Of a DNA stretch of 64,000 bases, positions 22,493 to 34,694 are shown piece after piece. Each line of letters starts with the position of its first letter. The first letter of the stretch is position 1. Made by a program: the position numbers and the translations under genes. The notes beneath the pieces were generated by a model. It did not search any database and was not told the origin of the DNA. It saw only the letters and a list, made by a program, of their open reading frames with translations. The DNA comes from Malania oleifera (Eukaryota; Streptophyta; Magnoliopsida; Santalales; Ximeniaceae): positions 34,742,231 through 34,806,230 of the forward strand of contig NC_080420.1 of assembly GCF_029873635.1 (NCBI RefSeq), written 5' to 3'.

Positions 22493-23295
22493 TGCGTGTT
22501 TGTTTAAATTGTCAAAAGAAATCTCAACCATTCCTGAAAACCCTGAATCTTAACTGAATTCAATAACCTTTTATTTTTAAATTGGGCAAATGTAAAACTT
22601 GAGATTAAAACGCATTCCTTGAGAAGACAATCTAACCCTTGGGTTAAATATTACACTACATAACTCCTATACTTGGGATAGCTTCCGACCTACTCATTTT
22701 TCGAGTGAGTCTTGGTGTTCCCACCTCAACACCTTGAAATTCACATTTTTCCCCAACAAAACTTTAGAATTGTTTCATCTCCTCAGTCTAGAAATACCAA
22801 ATACCTTATAAAACTTACAATAATTAACTTACCAAAATTTTGGGATGGTGCCCAAGTTGACCTAACCAACGATCTACTCCTGCAGAGATGAAGAGAAACT
22901 TCTCAGGAGTAGTGTGGTGGCTTCAGATCGCTGAGCCGACGTGAAATGAGGCGGGATTTCTAGGGAGAAGGTAGAGAAAACGGGTTTTTAGAGAGAGAAA
23001 TGGAAATTCTGCATGTTTCTCTCATAGAAAGTGATTTTTGGCCTTTTATAGAGTGTCTGTCCACGTGGCCTCGTTGATGAGTTCAAGAAGGAGTTTCATC
23101 GACAAACACTACCTCTCGTCGATAAAATTTAGGCCCTAAAACAGCCGTCTCGGTAACTTCTGATCGACAAGACACGCGTCCACATTGACGATCCCAAGGA
23201 GCGTGTTCATCAACGAGACCCTGCTATGCCTTAATCTTTTTCCTTTCTTTCCTCCCCTTTTTCATTTAATTGATATAATTAACCGGGTCTCTACA
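22493..23295 (-). mobile_element. LTR-like insertion with CTCGTCGA-type array
   Basis: The right edge is sharp: the minus-strand tnp2 frame at 23296 and beyond stops and TGTAGAGACCCGGTTAATT begins, a TG-type LTR start. The minus strand then has an array of CTCGTCGATGA-like words (23065-23215; for example at 23080-23095, 23115-23125 and 23205-23217) directly upstream of CTCTATAAAAGGCC (23042-23055), a textbook TATA box. The left edge (TGCGTG at 22493) is a guess based on where the neighbouring repeat ends, and no target duplication was confirmed. The class could be gypsy or copia. Confidence 0.5.
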
Positions 23296-25203
23296 TTTCA
23301 ACCATTCAAAGAATTTATTCTTCTTATCCTTCGAAAATGTGTAACAAGCTGATGGCATGAGAAGTTTGTCCCCATTACGAAATAGGTGCAATTCAGACCG
23401 TATTCCTATATCTTCCATATCCCTGCGAGCATTTGCGGTGTCCTTTGTCTTCCCATCCATATCCAGCAATGTACAAATGACATTCTCACAAGTGTTCTTT
23501 TTGATGTCCATGACATCCAAGTTGTGGCGTAGTGGAAGATCTTTCCAATATGGCAACTCGAAGAAGATGCTTCTCTATGTCCAATTCAACTCCCACTCCG
23601 CACGTTTTCTTTTTTTACTAGTTGGTGCTTTTCCAAATTTCACATCTCTGATCAACCTGAGTTGATTTAATATCTCTTCCCCACTTAGTCACTTTAGTTG
23701 CAACCTTTGTTCAAGTTTTCCATTAAATCTTTTGACATCACGAGTCCTCCAAGGATGTCTAGGTCATAGAAAACGATGATGACACATAAAGCTTAACTTG
23801 CGTCCATGCTTCAAGGATAAGGACCCAACATCCTTATTACAGACTGGGCATGTTAAGTAACATTTTGTACTCCAACCCAATAGGTTGTTGTAAGTGGGAA
23901 AATTATTAATTGTCCACAACACTGCAGCATTCATTCAAAATGTTGTCCCAGTTTCCACATCGAATGTCTCCACTCTTTTTTCACATAGTTCTTTCAACTT
24001 GTCAATTAACGGACGCAAGTACACATTAATATCATTACTAGGTGCCCTCGGTCTGGGAGTAAGCAGAGACATATAAATGAAGGGTTCTTTCATATATCGT
24101 CATGGCGGCATATTGTATGACATCATCATAATTGGCCATATGCTATACGGGTTGTTCATGTTACTGAAAGGATTGAATCCATCTGACGCAAGGGCAAGTC
24201 TGATGTTGCGAGGATCACTAGCAAACACAGATGCATTTTATCAAAATCGGCCCAAGCTTCAAAGTCCGCTGGATGGCTAAGGGTGTTTCTATTTTGAAGA
24301 CGTTTCTCTTAATGTCATCTCATATTGGCAGCAGTCTTTTTACACATGTACAATCGTTGCAGTTGCGGGATTAATGGACAATATAACAAAATTTTTTGGG
24401 GGATCTTTTACCCTTCTTTTGATTAGTTGTATACCTCGGTTCACCAAATTTTGGGCACTCATTCACATGTTCATGTTCACCATAAAAGAGTGCACAATCA
24501 TACCTACACGCATGTATTAGAGTGTAATCGAGACCCAATTCACGCATGTATGTCTATGCCTCATAAAAAGACTTCGGAAGTGTTTCACCATCAGGCAGTG
24601 CCGCCTTAATGAGGCTTAAATGCACATTAAATGCGCTCTTAGATAACCCATGCATTTTCCTTGGATGAAGCTACTTTATCAAAAACTCTAATTTTGAGAA
24701 AGTTTTACAGTTTGGATATAGGGGCACTTGTGCATCCCTCATGAGATTAGAAAATGGTTTACCGAGTCAATTCAGCATATTAGGATTGCAAGGTATGGTA
24801 CCTACTGAAGTAGATTCATCAACTGTACGTGACACACTGACATCGCCCGTGTCCACTGCAATCCCCTTTGCAAGTCACCTAACATTTTGATTAACCCTTC
24901 CGAACGTGTATCACTGCCTACTATATTTGCCCCCTCATCTTCATCGTCATCATCATCGCTTTGAATTGCGTAATCTTCACCGTGGAACACCCATGTTGTG
25001 TACTTTTTCTCCATTACAAAGTCTAATAAATGTGTATGGAACGGATCAATGTGTTTAAATGTTATATTTTGACATTTCTTGCAAGGACACCTTATTCTAC
25101 TAGTTTTGTCTGCACGAGGATGCGCGAGCTCTATGAAATCATGTACCCCTTTCACGTATTCTGGAAAAAACCTACCCCGAGCATTCATCCAACTCTTATC
25201 CAT
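23296..25203 (-). pseudogene. Decayed CACTA (En/Spm) tnp2 transposase
   Basis: Right to left, the N-terminal transposase-associated domain starts at 25203 (MDKSWMNARGRFFPEYVKGV; RIRCPCKKC; TTWVFHGED). An acidic stretch follows, then frame-shifted tnp2 core motifs: LALASDGFNPFSNM (about 24205-24165), LTPRPRAPSNDINVYLRPL (about 24070-24010), CPVCNKD (about 23850) and LPYWKDLPLRHNLDVM (23556-23505). After that come KTKDTANARRDMEDIG and ACYTFSKDKKNKFFEWL, where an LTR-like insertion cuts it. The protein would catalyse excision and insertion of CACTA elements. Stops and frameshifts, for example at about 24800, 24098 and 23925, plus the insertion inactivate it. A CACTA-type terminus on the same side lies at 30299, but continuity is unproven. 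Confidence 0.85.
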
Positions 25204-26279
25204 ACCCTATAACATGTTCAAGTAAATGGTGGAGATTACATTCTCATAATGTTTATGATACATGCATCGTGAATCCTATAATCAACCACCTTCCGTTTAA
25301 AGGGCTCAAATCCTATCTCGTTCAAGAATGTTGCCGTTGCGATCAATCGATCAAATTTCTTCGTCATAGTCATTATAAATTTCAGCAACATATCCTCATG
25401 GCTCTCCAAGTACACGAGATGGGGGAAGTGAACATGTTGCTAGTTTTCTATCATTAACAAATTGTCATGACACCCCATTATGCACCCAGAGAACACAAGT
25501 AAAGACGCGCTTGAAATATATAATGACAATTGACAAAGTGTAACCGATGATAACAATGTAAATACAACTTCTTGAACTGTCCATATTGGACAATTCAATA
25601 ATGGTTGAAATACAAACATTACTAATTGTAAGTGAAATAAATAATTAACATGTTTAATTAATTATTAGTAAACATAGTATGACTAATAATCAATTGAATT
25701 TCAATAATTGTTTTGTCTCACATGTACGATGAGGCATGAATGCATAGTAACCATTCTTGAACAGATCTAAGTTTCAATGAACACAAGAAATGACAATAAT
25801 TAATTTGACAGTTTACTTCATATGGCATTTAGTTCTTGGCCTTTCACTATATTTTATACATTGTTGTCCTAAAGATTTTCTAACTATGCACAATCTCAAT
25901 TGAATGCACAAGAAGGACAAAAAAAGTGAACACTTATTTGCCTACTCTATATGTATAAACAACATCAACATAAATTCCAGAAATAGCCAGAAAAACGTAA
26001 TGATATAGTGAAACACAAAATACAAGTAGAAACCAAAAGCACCATGAATTTTCATTAATTTCAGAAGCAATACAATGTAAATAGAAAATCAAACCATGCG
26101 TACAACCATTCAAAAGCATGGTAAAATAAAATACATGAAAAAAAATAAATAAATAAAAGCAAAGGATTCATGAGCACAGTACATAAGTAAAAGAGAAAGC
26201 GCATAAAAAGATCCCAAGCATCTAATTTATCATAATCAGAATCAGAACTGGCCGAGCAAGGCGAGGCAGCTACTGCTCT
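25204..26279. other. Stretch with no recognised feature
   Basis: AT-rich; no supported gene. It lies upstream of the CACTA transposase start and may be the element's 5' leader or an intron. Confidence 0.4.
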
Positions 26280-26760
26280 AGCAGCATCTCGGTCCCATGC
26301 CAGTTCCTCTAGAAGATGACGAAATTCAGGGGTAAGAGGGGAGGGTGGTGGTTTCGTGGCTTGAGGATACGATGCGACACCAACTCGTTAAGAATTTTCG
26401 TCGGAGGTGGAGCCTCAAAATCATATGGAATGGTCGGCCTAATTGTATGGAACGGCACCGGATGAGCAGGCATGTCCTCTGTAAGCCCTAGTGTAACATT
26501 TGGGGATTGCTCTCTAATGGGTGGCACAGCAGAACGTGTCGGGCCAGCTGCACATCCTCAAGAGTCACCCTTGGTGCTCTCGTCTCTTTTGAAATCCTTT
26601 CGTGCTCACTCAGGGCCGCTCGACCCTTAGAAGAAGACTCTCCCCTTGGTGAGTCCTGGATCCTCTGCCGCTTGGCAGCGCATCGTGGCGAGTAGCCGTG
26701 CTTTGAGGCAGTCCGATGCTTCGTTCACAAAGGCATTGGCCAGGAAAGATGAAACCCTAC
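26280..26760 (-). pseudogene. GC-richer coding-like remnant, unidentified
   Basis: On the minus strand, two overlapping frames carry protein-like text: a basic, Ser/Arg-rich part (KRQRIQDSPRGESSSKGRAA) near 26670-26600, then a Pro-rich part (VPFHTIRPTIPYDFEAPPP) at about 26450-26390. GC content is well above the flanks. Position upstream of the tnp2 gene is compatible with the second CACTA gene, but I do not recognise a domain and no single frame is open. Confidence 0.3.
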
Positions 26761-28422
26761 GATTTATGTTGAAAACAACAGTTTTTTCAGAGGGGCATAC
26801 TTAACAATAATATTATGAGAACATTTTTACACCCACTTATTAAAAAAAGTTCAACATAAATTTAATTTTAAAACTCATTTACTAAACCAAAGAAAATCAT
26901 TAGGGATGGCTCAGGTGAGCACTTCATTTTAGTATATATATATATGATTATAGTATATGAATTCATAAATAATAAGGTAAACATTTAAGCTGTTTATGGT
27001 AAGTTTGATCCCCCTCTTTTGTCTTGTTCTTTTTAAAAGATAAAGGTAGGTCTAACTTTTGGTATAGTTTTTTTAGTTTCTAAAAATCAACTTTTAGTTT
27101 TTTAGAAGTTACAAAATTAAAAATTGAAAAGCTAAAAGCTAATTTTTTTTTCACCAACAAATTATATTTTCTATTGTTATCCTTAATTTTTTCTAACACT
27201 ATAAAATGGTCAATGTATTAATTATATTTCCTAAGAAGACCATATTCATTTTTTAATTATTATATACTTTTAAACACTTTACAACTTTTTTTCATCTAAT
27301 ACTCAAATCTAGCTTTTTCTTTCTAACAGTTCATTAATCACAAGGAAACCAAACATTTTTAAAACGACTTCAATAAACTTATTCTTATCATCTCTTTTTA
27401 AAAAGGTCAATTTAGAAGTTATTTGTTAATAATTTATGTTTAAATTTTCATTGTGTACATCAATAGTAGAAGCAAATTTATTATTCATAAAAACACCGAG
27501 CTCACCTCCTCTTAGGTGCGTACCAAAACCAACAATGATTTATGAATATCAAAACTTTGGACTTTCATTTTTAGGGTGAAATCCATAAATGCCCTTAGAT
27601 TTTTTAAATATGAAACTGCAAAACAAGTCATTGCTGGTTAATTTGACTTTATTATTCTTTTATTTATAACTAGTATTCCATTTCTAATTACTAGCAACTT
27701 GTTTGGTAAGATTTTATTTTTAAATCCTAAGAACATACCAGATAGTGATCAGTAATATTTTTTAATAAATTTTTTGGAAGTATTTATCATTTCACTTAAG
27801 TTATAATAGTTTGAAAAGGTAGCTTTTAAAATTATGATTTTAGACTCAATAATTAAAAAAAAATGTTAGTGATTATTTGATGTGTATTTGTTCTTTAATT
27901 TTTAATTAAGCCTCCCATAATGCATAATTTCGCATCAAATGTATAAAAATAGAGTAGGTTTTTATTGTATGGACATCTTTTATGAAATAAAATTGTAAAA
28001 TCTTATAAATCAAAACTAAAAAAATACCTTATCAAAAATTCAAAGTTGGAATGAAATTGTTTCGCCCTACACTCATCTTCATTAAATTTAAAATTTTTTC
28101 AACACACATCAGGGATATAAGTCTACTAGGATATATATATATATATATATATCACAAAAATATAAAAGATGAACTCATCCAAAGTGGAACAAAATGATTT
28201 GAGGATGTGGTGTGCATGTTGGGTATGATGTGCCAATGTCAACTTTGCACAATGACCATTTCAAAAAAGCCTAATAAAAAGGGTTTTTCAGAGGTTTTGA
28301 ATTCCATGAAGGCCAATGGGCAATAGGATAACTCATGTCCCCTTCATAGGTGGTTGGCATTCCTAGCTCCTTCGTCATGGTCGCATCCTAAGTGTCCCTT
28401 TTCCTTTTTAAGGGAAACCAAA

Positions 28423-28461
<39 letters not shown>

Positions 28462-28999
28462 CAAACGTAAATTTCAGACAATATAGGTTTAGTTTCTTTC
28501 AAATTCATATAATGAAATTCATATTCCCAAACATTATCTTAAAAATTTAAGAGGTTTGGGTTTTTTGTCAAATCTCAAGAATGATCTGTCTAATTTTTTG
28601 AAACTTCAAGGGAATTCTTGCCTTCTTTACCAAACCTGAATAGAAGTCAAAGACTTTTTCCCTACCTTTTATTACATATTGGTAAGGAGGGATAGAATCA
28701 AATTTACTTGATTTGGTCACTCACTGTTTAAATTTTCATTCTGTTCTTTACTGCATTCCATTTTGCAAACCAAAAATCTCCGAACATGGTGTTTTTGGTC
28801 AAAATTGTAAATAATAAAAAATAAAAGTAACATTGGAGCAAAACTGTAGCAGCATAGAGACAGAAGGAGACATTGCAATCCATATCCAAAGAGAAGTTCA
28901 TGAAGTTCAGAGAAACAAACACAAACACATAATAAAAATCAAAAACTAAAAAAAAAAAAAAACACAAAAACAAATTCTTCAAATCTCAGTTCAAAGAAG
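26761..28999. other. AT-rich intergenic DNA with poly-A tract
   Basis: No gene supported. It includes a TA microsatellite (28131-28152) and a long A run (28429-28456). A few short frames exist only because of A/T runs. Confidence 0.5.
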
Positions 29000-29085
29000 C
29001 ATACCTTGAAGGCTAGAAGGCTTCCGATGGTTGATCTCCTCGACAAAGGCAACGGGGACGGATCCAGAGCATTAGCTGCGGCGAC

Positions 29086-29124
<39 letters not shown>

Positions 29125-29370
29125 AGAGAGATTGAGATATATGGAGAGACTAAGAGAGAGAGACCGAAGAGATAGAGAATACCTTGAAGGCCTCTAGGGG
29201 TTGATCTCCACGACAAAGGCAACGGGGACGGATCCGGAGTGTCAGCGTCGGCGGTGACGAAGAGAGATGGAGAGATTGATAAAGAGAGACCAAAGAGATT
29301 GAGAGATGGAGAGATTGAGGGAAATGAGGAAGCTTGGAGGGAAAGGAATTGGGGAATCTGCGTGTGGTTT
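29000..29370. repeat. Imperfect tandem pair with GA microsatellite, inside a CACTA end
   Basis: A segment of about 85 bp (CCTTGAAGGC, then GACAAAGGCAACGGGGACGG) at 29006-29075 recurs at 29182-29240, 180 bp later. The interval holds a (GA)n tract (29089-29122). GC-rich, purine-rich DNA just inside the hairpin-repeat zone is also seen in the CACTA element at 55081-60557 (59210-59500), so this is probably the leader region of a CACTA element. Confidence 0.5.
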
Positions 29371-29399
29371 TTTAAGTGTTTAATAAATTTTTTTTCTTA

Positions 29400-30299
29400 T
29401 TTAAAATAAAAGAATTATTAGTGAAAGTTTCCAAATCCGTCACTAATAATGGGTTAATAATGACGAATTTGAAGATTCGTCACTAATAGTGTTTAATAAT
29501 TTTTTTTTTCTTATTTAAAATAAAAGAATTATTAGTGACAGTTCCCAATCTTCAAATTCGTTCCTAAAAGTGTTTAATAAATTTATTTTCTTATTTAAAA
29601 TAAAAGAATTATTAGTGATAGTTCCCAAATTTGTCACTAATAAGGGGTTAATGGTACTAATTCGTCACTAATACTATGAAATACATTTTTTTATTTTTTA
29701 TTTAAAATAAAAGAAGTATTAGTGACGGTTCCCAAATCAGTCACTAATAAGTGGATAATATTGACAGATGTTCACATCCATTACTATTACTATGAAATAA
29801 ATTTTTTCAACTTTTTTTAAAATAAAAGAAGTATTAGTGAATGTTCTCAAATTTATCACTAATAAGGGGCTAATAGTGACAAATCTTCAAATTCGCCACT
29901 AATAATGTGAAATAATTTTTTTTTTATTTTTTTAAATAAAATAAGTATTAGTGACGGTTCCTAAATCCATCACCAATGAGGGGCTAATAGTAACGAATCT
30001 TCAAATTTGTCACTAATATTATAGAATAATCTTTTTAAAAAAAATAATAGTAGTGACAGTTATTTAATCGTCACTAATAAGAGTCTTTTAGTGACAGATT
30101 TAATTCGTCACTAATACCGCACAAATCGTCACTAATATTTTTTTCAGGATGATTTTTGTACGAAAAATATTTTCCCGCAATATTTTTTGATTTTTAGTGA
30201 CGGTTTCCAAACCGTCACTAATACTCACTTTTAGTGACGAAATTGAGTCAATCACTAATAGTTTCGTCACTAAAAACCTTTTTTTTTTTTTTTGGAGTG
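29400..30299 (-). mobile_element. CACTA subterminal hairpin repeats and right terminus
   Basis: Six or seven degenerate units of about 110-125 bp, each with ATTAGTGACGGTT and its complement (AGTCACTAATAA) facing each other, separated by T-runs and AAATAAAAGAA. The zone ends GTTTCGTCACTAAAAACC, a T-run, then GGAGTG at 30299, i.e. a CACTCC-type terminus on the minus strand. Subterminal repeats of this kind bind the TNPA-like protein in CACTA elements. The left partner end was not found, so this may be the 5' end of the element carrying the tnp2 remnant or a separate truncated element. Confidence 0.75.
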
Positions 30300-31230
30300 A
30301 CAAAACCGTATTCTCTTCCCCTAAAAAACCTCCAGCTAGCACCTTTTTTTTATTTTTTTTTATTTGGTTGCCCTTTGAGACCCCAGCGCATAGCCCTTTT
30401 TGAAAGCCTCTGGGCTCCCTTGTAAATCCCCCTACGACCTCTTGCATGGCATGGGCTTCCTTTTACTTTAAAGCAGCCAACGACCCACGTTTGCTTTCAA
30501 TCTAGCGCACACCCATTTTAAGTGCATGCATGTCATGGCTTAGCTCCCTTAAAGCTGCTCTTGCATGTATTTTAAATTGGGCCCAGCCCACTTGTAGTCG
30601 CATGGATTCTTTTTCCAATGAAGATGCTATTTGCATGCATGTATTTTTGAATGAAGGTGATGCCCTAAGCTGCTTTATGCATGCAAGGTTGCAACCTTTT
30701 TAATCCCCCAAAAGTTGTTGTATATGACCTTCAATTGCATGACCCTTCTTTTCTTTGGTGTTTAGCCCACGTATGCATGGTTGGTGTAATAGGTGCAGCA
30801 ACTTCAAGCTCAATTTCAACCTTGATGCAACCAGTGTCTCTCAAAACTCAAAACACGAAAGTTGTAGAACTTTTTCTTGGCGTTCCATAGCCTCCTCAAT
30901 CATCTCAATCGGAGCTTGGATGAGAGAGTTATGCCCAGATTATGAAACAATGTTGAAACTGTCAATAATCACCTAATTAGCTTCGTTTTGCATTTAACGC
31001 CTCCATTTGTATCATTTTGCATGGCTCACTCCACTTTTTTGCATGTGCATCTTTATTTTTCCTTTAATTCTTGAAAATACCTTCGAAAAATTAAACACAA
31101 TTACTCGTAAATTTATGAATAAAAATAGAATAAAAATTTAAATATTGTAAATTGAGCTCAATATTAAAATATTAGATGTAATTACGCATTTAAGTAAAAT
31201 TGTAACCCTTAATTAATTCTTTTAAACACC
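30300..31230. repeat. Unclassified retroelement-like noncoding sequence
   Basis: Contains repeated GCATGCATG and GCCCA words and, at 30855-30935, a block starting CGAAAGTTGTAGAACTTTTT and going on to CAATCGGAGCTTGGATGAGA. I have the impression this type of block recurs in plant LTR elements, which would need a database check. No boundaries or proteins were found. Confidence 0.35.
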
Positions 31231-31236
31231 TAATTA

Positions 31237-32450
31237 CGCAACTTTGATGCGTAATCAATAACAGAGGTAATTGTAGTAAGATGCGAAATAGAACTAACCA
31301 TCTGATCAGTTGCACTACTATCTATTATCTAGGAATTTTATTGCTTAGAAACAAAATCAGATAAATTAATCATATCTGATAAACTCAAAGGGTTTGAAAT
31401 AGAAGGTGAGTTACTCATAGCATTCATGGTTGTAGGTTGAGGTGTTTGTGAAGAGGGTTGCGGAAAAGAAAGAAGCTGTTGACACTGTTCTTTAGTGAAA
31501 GGAAACTGAGTGGAATCTATGGAAGAACAATTTGGGTCATTGGAAGAAAATGAAACTTGATGCACGTAAGATGTTTTGGTTCTTGGATTCTGACAATATC
31601 CAGGTGGATATCCATGTAACTTGTAGCATCTATCAAATGTATGCCCAGTGAGACCACAATGAGTACAAATTGGCTTAGGACATTACTTCTGATAATTGTT
31701 GGTCATTGTTCCAGGAACATTCTTGCTAAACAAAGCAGTAGTTTTAGTCATCAAGGATGATCCCACTACCTTTCTTTGTTTTACTTTTTGTAAAGTAAGA
31801 GATAAAACTCTGTTATTAGATGAATTTTGATCCATGAGCAGAATTTGTCCTCGAATATGTATAAAAGATTCATTGAGACCCATCAAAAATTGAATAACAT
31901 ATTCCTTTTGATGTTGATCAATTGTTGTTTTTAAGGCTCCATAAAAATAGCTCGGGTTAGAAGAACAAATAGGAATTGATTTCACAATAGAAAATTCATC
32001 CCATATAGCTTTCAACTTCGTGTAATAAGAACTAACAGAAGATTGATCTTGAACTAATGAAGCAAGATCTTTCTTGAGTTGAAATAAATTGGGACCATTA
32101 CCTTGTGTAAATTTGATCTTCATATTCTCCCGAACTTATTCAACAATTGAAGTGCTCATAACACTGACAACAATTTCCCGTGTGAGAGAATTCAAGATCC
32201 ATGAAAGGACTATGTTGTTGCAACGAAACCATCGAATGTACAATGGATCAAACTGATTTTGGGCTAAGAAAAGGTTCCATCCACGAAACCCTTCTTGTTC
32301 TCGGCATTGAGACATGTCAACATTGATTTGCTCCATGTATAGTAGTTCTCACCATTCAAAGGCTGAGAAACCAAGATTGAACCAAGGCTTTCTCTATAAT
32401 GAAGAAAATAAGGATTGGAAAAATCCTCAAGTAAAAAATGAGAACCTTGC
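31237..32450 (-). pseudogene. Ty1/copia gag and start of protease
   Basis: Right to left: a frame at 32430-32264 contains NPYFLHYRESLGSILVSQPL and NGENYYTWSKSM, the N-terminal copia gag domain (Retrotran_gag_3). The frame at 32123-31683 (about 146 codons) has KLKAIWDEFSIV and VIQFLMGLNESFIHIRGQIL, the gag body. The 31565-31338 frame is Ser/Pro/Gln-rich linker. At about 31325-31240 the protease start reads IVDSSATDQMVSSI, where DSGATDHM is usual, so the catalytic Gly and the His are changed. Frameshifts separate the parts. The rest of pol is missing. Confidence 0.8.
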
Positions 32451-32460
32451 TCTGATACCA
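32449..32460 (-). other. tRNA-Met primer binding site
   Basis: The minus strand reads TGGTATCAGAGC, a perfect complement to the initiator Met-tRNA 3' end, between the LTR at 32461-32831 and the gag start. Confidence 0.85.
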
Positions 32461-32831
32461 TATCAGAATAAGGGAAATAAAATGTATTGCAAGAAAAATA
32501 AAGAGAAAAACAAAGTCTAGGAGAGGAAAAATGAACAAAAAACTTTGTATTGTATTTCTTGCACACATTTTACATGAATCAGACCTCCATTTATATACAT
32601 GTATTGATAACAAATTAACATAACTAATAACTAACTAACATAAATAACATACTAATAACTAATAACAAACTAACAAACTAAAAAATAGTCTACGATTTCA
32701 ACCAAAACATCGACAGTTTCTTCCCAAGGCTAAACCGTCGATGTAATCGTCGACGGTTTCTTTCCGAGGCTAAACCATCAATGTAACCACCGAAAGTTTC
32801 TTCCTGAAGCCCACCATGCTTTCTCTGAACA
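32461..32831 (-). mobile_element. 5' LTR of a copia element
   Basis: About 371 bp. In element orientation it begins TGTTCAGAGAAAGC (32831) and ends beside the primer site. Words related to CCGTCGACGGTTTC lie at 32693-32795 in the U3 part (for example TCGTCGACGGTTT at 32748-32760), a short version of the array seen at 9970-10205. The following TTAAT (32832-32836) would be the outer target duplication; its partner is lost with the 3' end. Confidence 0.7.
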
Positions 32832-33028
32832 TTAATATGAGTCACAACTTTAATATTATGACTATTTGTTAATGAAATGATCCAAAAAGAAAAGGTAAAA
32901 AGAAAATAAAAACGTGTTAAAGATGGTCTAATCTTTTTTAGATTTCTATAGGATCAATCAACGTTGACTCTTTATTCTTTTCAATTGAACAATGATAAAA
33001 GAAAGTGACAAATCAAAAGCTTTTTATC

Positions 33029-33071
<43 letters not shown>

Positions 33072-34158
33072 CACTTTTTTACTTTACATAAAGTACATGA
33101 ACGTGACAACCAATAGACCAAAGATGTGGTAAGATAAAGTTTGAGCGGTCCATCGTGGACAGGCCCAGCTAATCTATGGCAATTATAACATAAATAAATG
33201 GAAAAAATGTGAAGACATCATGTCCATATAGACGGTCCATATATATATATTAAGTATATGATAAATTTGGTTTTAAAGGATGAAATTAATATGAAGTAAA
33301 TGTTAGCAGCATTATCCATCTAGCTTCCAACCAAACATAACCATTTTTTTCATTTCTAAAGTTTCCTCTCTACCAACCAAACATTTAATATGACAATTAA
33401 TTATATTTACTAGAGTCTGGTTTTAGAAAATATTATAAAAAATATATAAATTTTTTTTACTGTTTTATATTTATTTACTAAGTGAAGATAAAAATAAAAT
33501 CAAATATATATATTAAATTAAATGACATAAATTGATTTTTCAAATCACAAAACCTTTTTTTTTTTCTTAATTTCTAATTATATTTGAGTAGAGTTTGAAT
33601 ATTATACTGATAATTTTTAATATATGCACTGTGTTTGATTTGTACTATGCTTATTCTTAAGAATATAAGTATTATAAGAAAGAATGTGATGATTTTCAAT
33701 AGAAAATTTATTTTAATCGTGAAGTAAAGGACAGTATAATTTTTATTTTATTTTATAGTTTTATAACATGAAAATATATAATAGATAATTAAGGGTTATT
33801 CTCGAATTTCAGAATGAGAATGTAAATTCCTATTATATTCTAAATTAGATCAAGTAATGTAATTTTTTGCATGAGTGAACTTTTAATTTTATAATTTGGC
33901 ATTCCTATGTAATTTTTATTACTTTTTCATTTTTTATATTCTATTATTAGAAATCGACATTCCATGAACCAAAAATATAATTGTAGGTTAATTACATTTG
34001 TTTCAAAAAATGTTTTTATATTTATGATATTGAGTCATAGATCAATATAGATACCAAGTTCATACAGTGCTTATATATTCATGATAGATGAGGAGAATTG
34101 CATACTAACTATGTTAGTAGTTTTCAAAGGATTAATAGCTATATTTCTTAAATTTTGA
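32832..34158. other. AT-rich intergenic DNA with ATT microsatellite
   Basis: Holds an (ATT)n tract of about 45 bp (33028-33071) and a short TA run (33239-33251). No gene, RNA or transposon boundary was recognised. Confidence 0.55.
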
Positions 34159-34694
34159 TTAGGGGTAAGCATAATTCGAATCTAACTGAATTAATCGACT
34201 GAGTTCGGTCGGCTCAATTTGGTTAATATAGCGGTTAAGTTTGGTTCAGTTATAGATTTGGATAATTTCAGGTATTCGATTTTTGGTTCGGGTATGAGAA
34301 ATTTAATTCGGTTAACCAAATTACCCAAAATTACTAATTAATTAAAAATTAAATATAAATTAGTAATATTAATATAATTGATATATTATATATTATATAA
34401 TTGTTCGATTTTCTTAATTTATTTATTAAAGCAGTGTCATTCCCCTAATTCAGCTCTTACAATTAAAAGAAATGGTAAGCATTAATTTTAAAATTTGCAA
34501 TTGCATTTTATTTTTATAATTATTTTTAAATTATTTCGGTCAATTTCAGTTAACCAAATTACCTAAAAAGTTGGTTTAATCGAGTACAGTTTGATTACAA
34601 CACCTAATTCGGTCGGTTCGGTTAAAGATTACCGTCAACCGAAAATTTCAGTTAATTAACCAAATTTAGCCGAATCGACTGTTTGCACATCTCG
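34159..34694. mobile_element. Short non-autonomous hAT-type element
   Basis: About 536 bp. The left end TTAGGGGTAAGCATAATTCG and right end (complement CGAGATGTGCAAACAGTCG) are imperfect inverted termini of the TAGGGGTG class. They are flanked by AATTTTGA (34151-34158) and AATTTCGA (34695-34702), an 8-bp target duplication with one change. The body repeats GGTTCGGTTAA-type words in both orientations and matches the terminal regions of the larger element at 55132-56093. Noncoding. Confidence 0.72.

Noticed and set aside
29400..30299. CRISPR-like regularly spaced repeats
   Set aside because: The repeats are degenerate facing hairpins at a CACTA terminus in plant DNA, without unique spacers; the same applies to 59515-60540.
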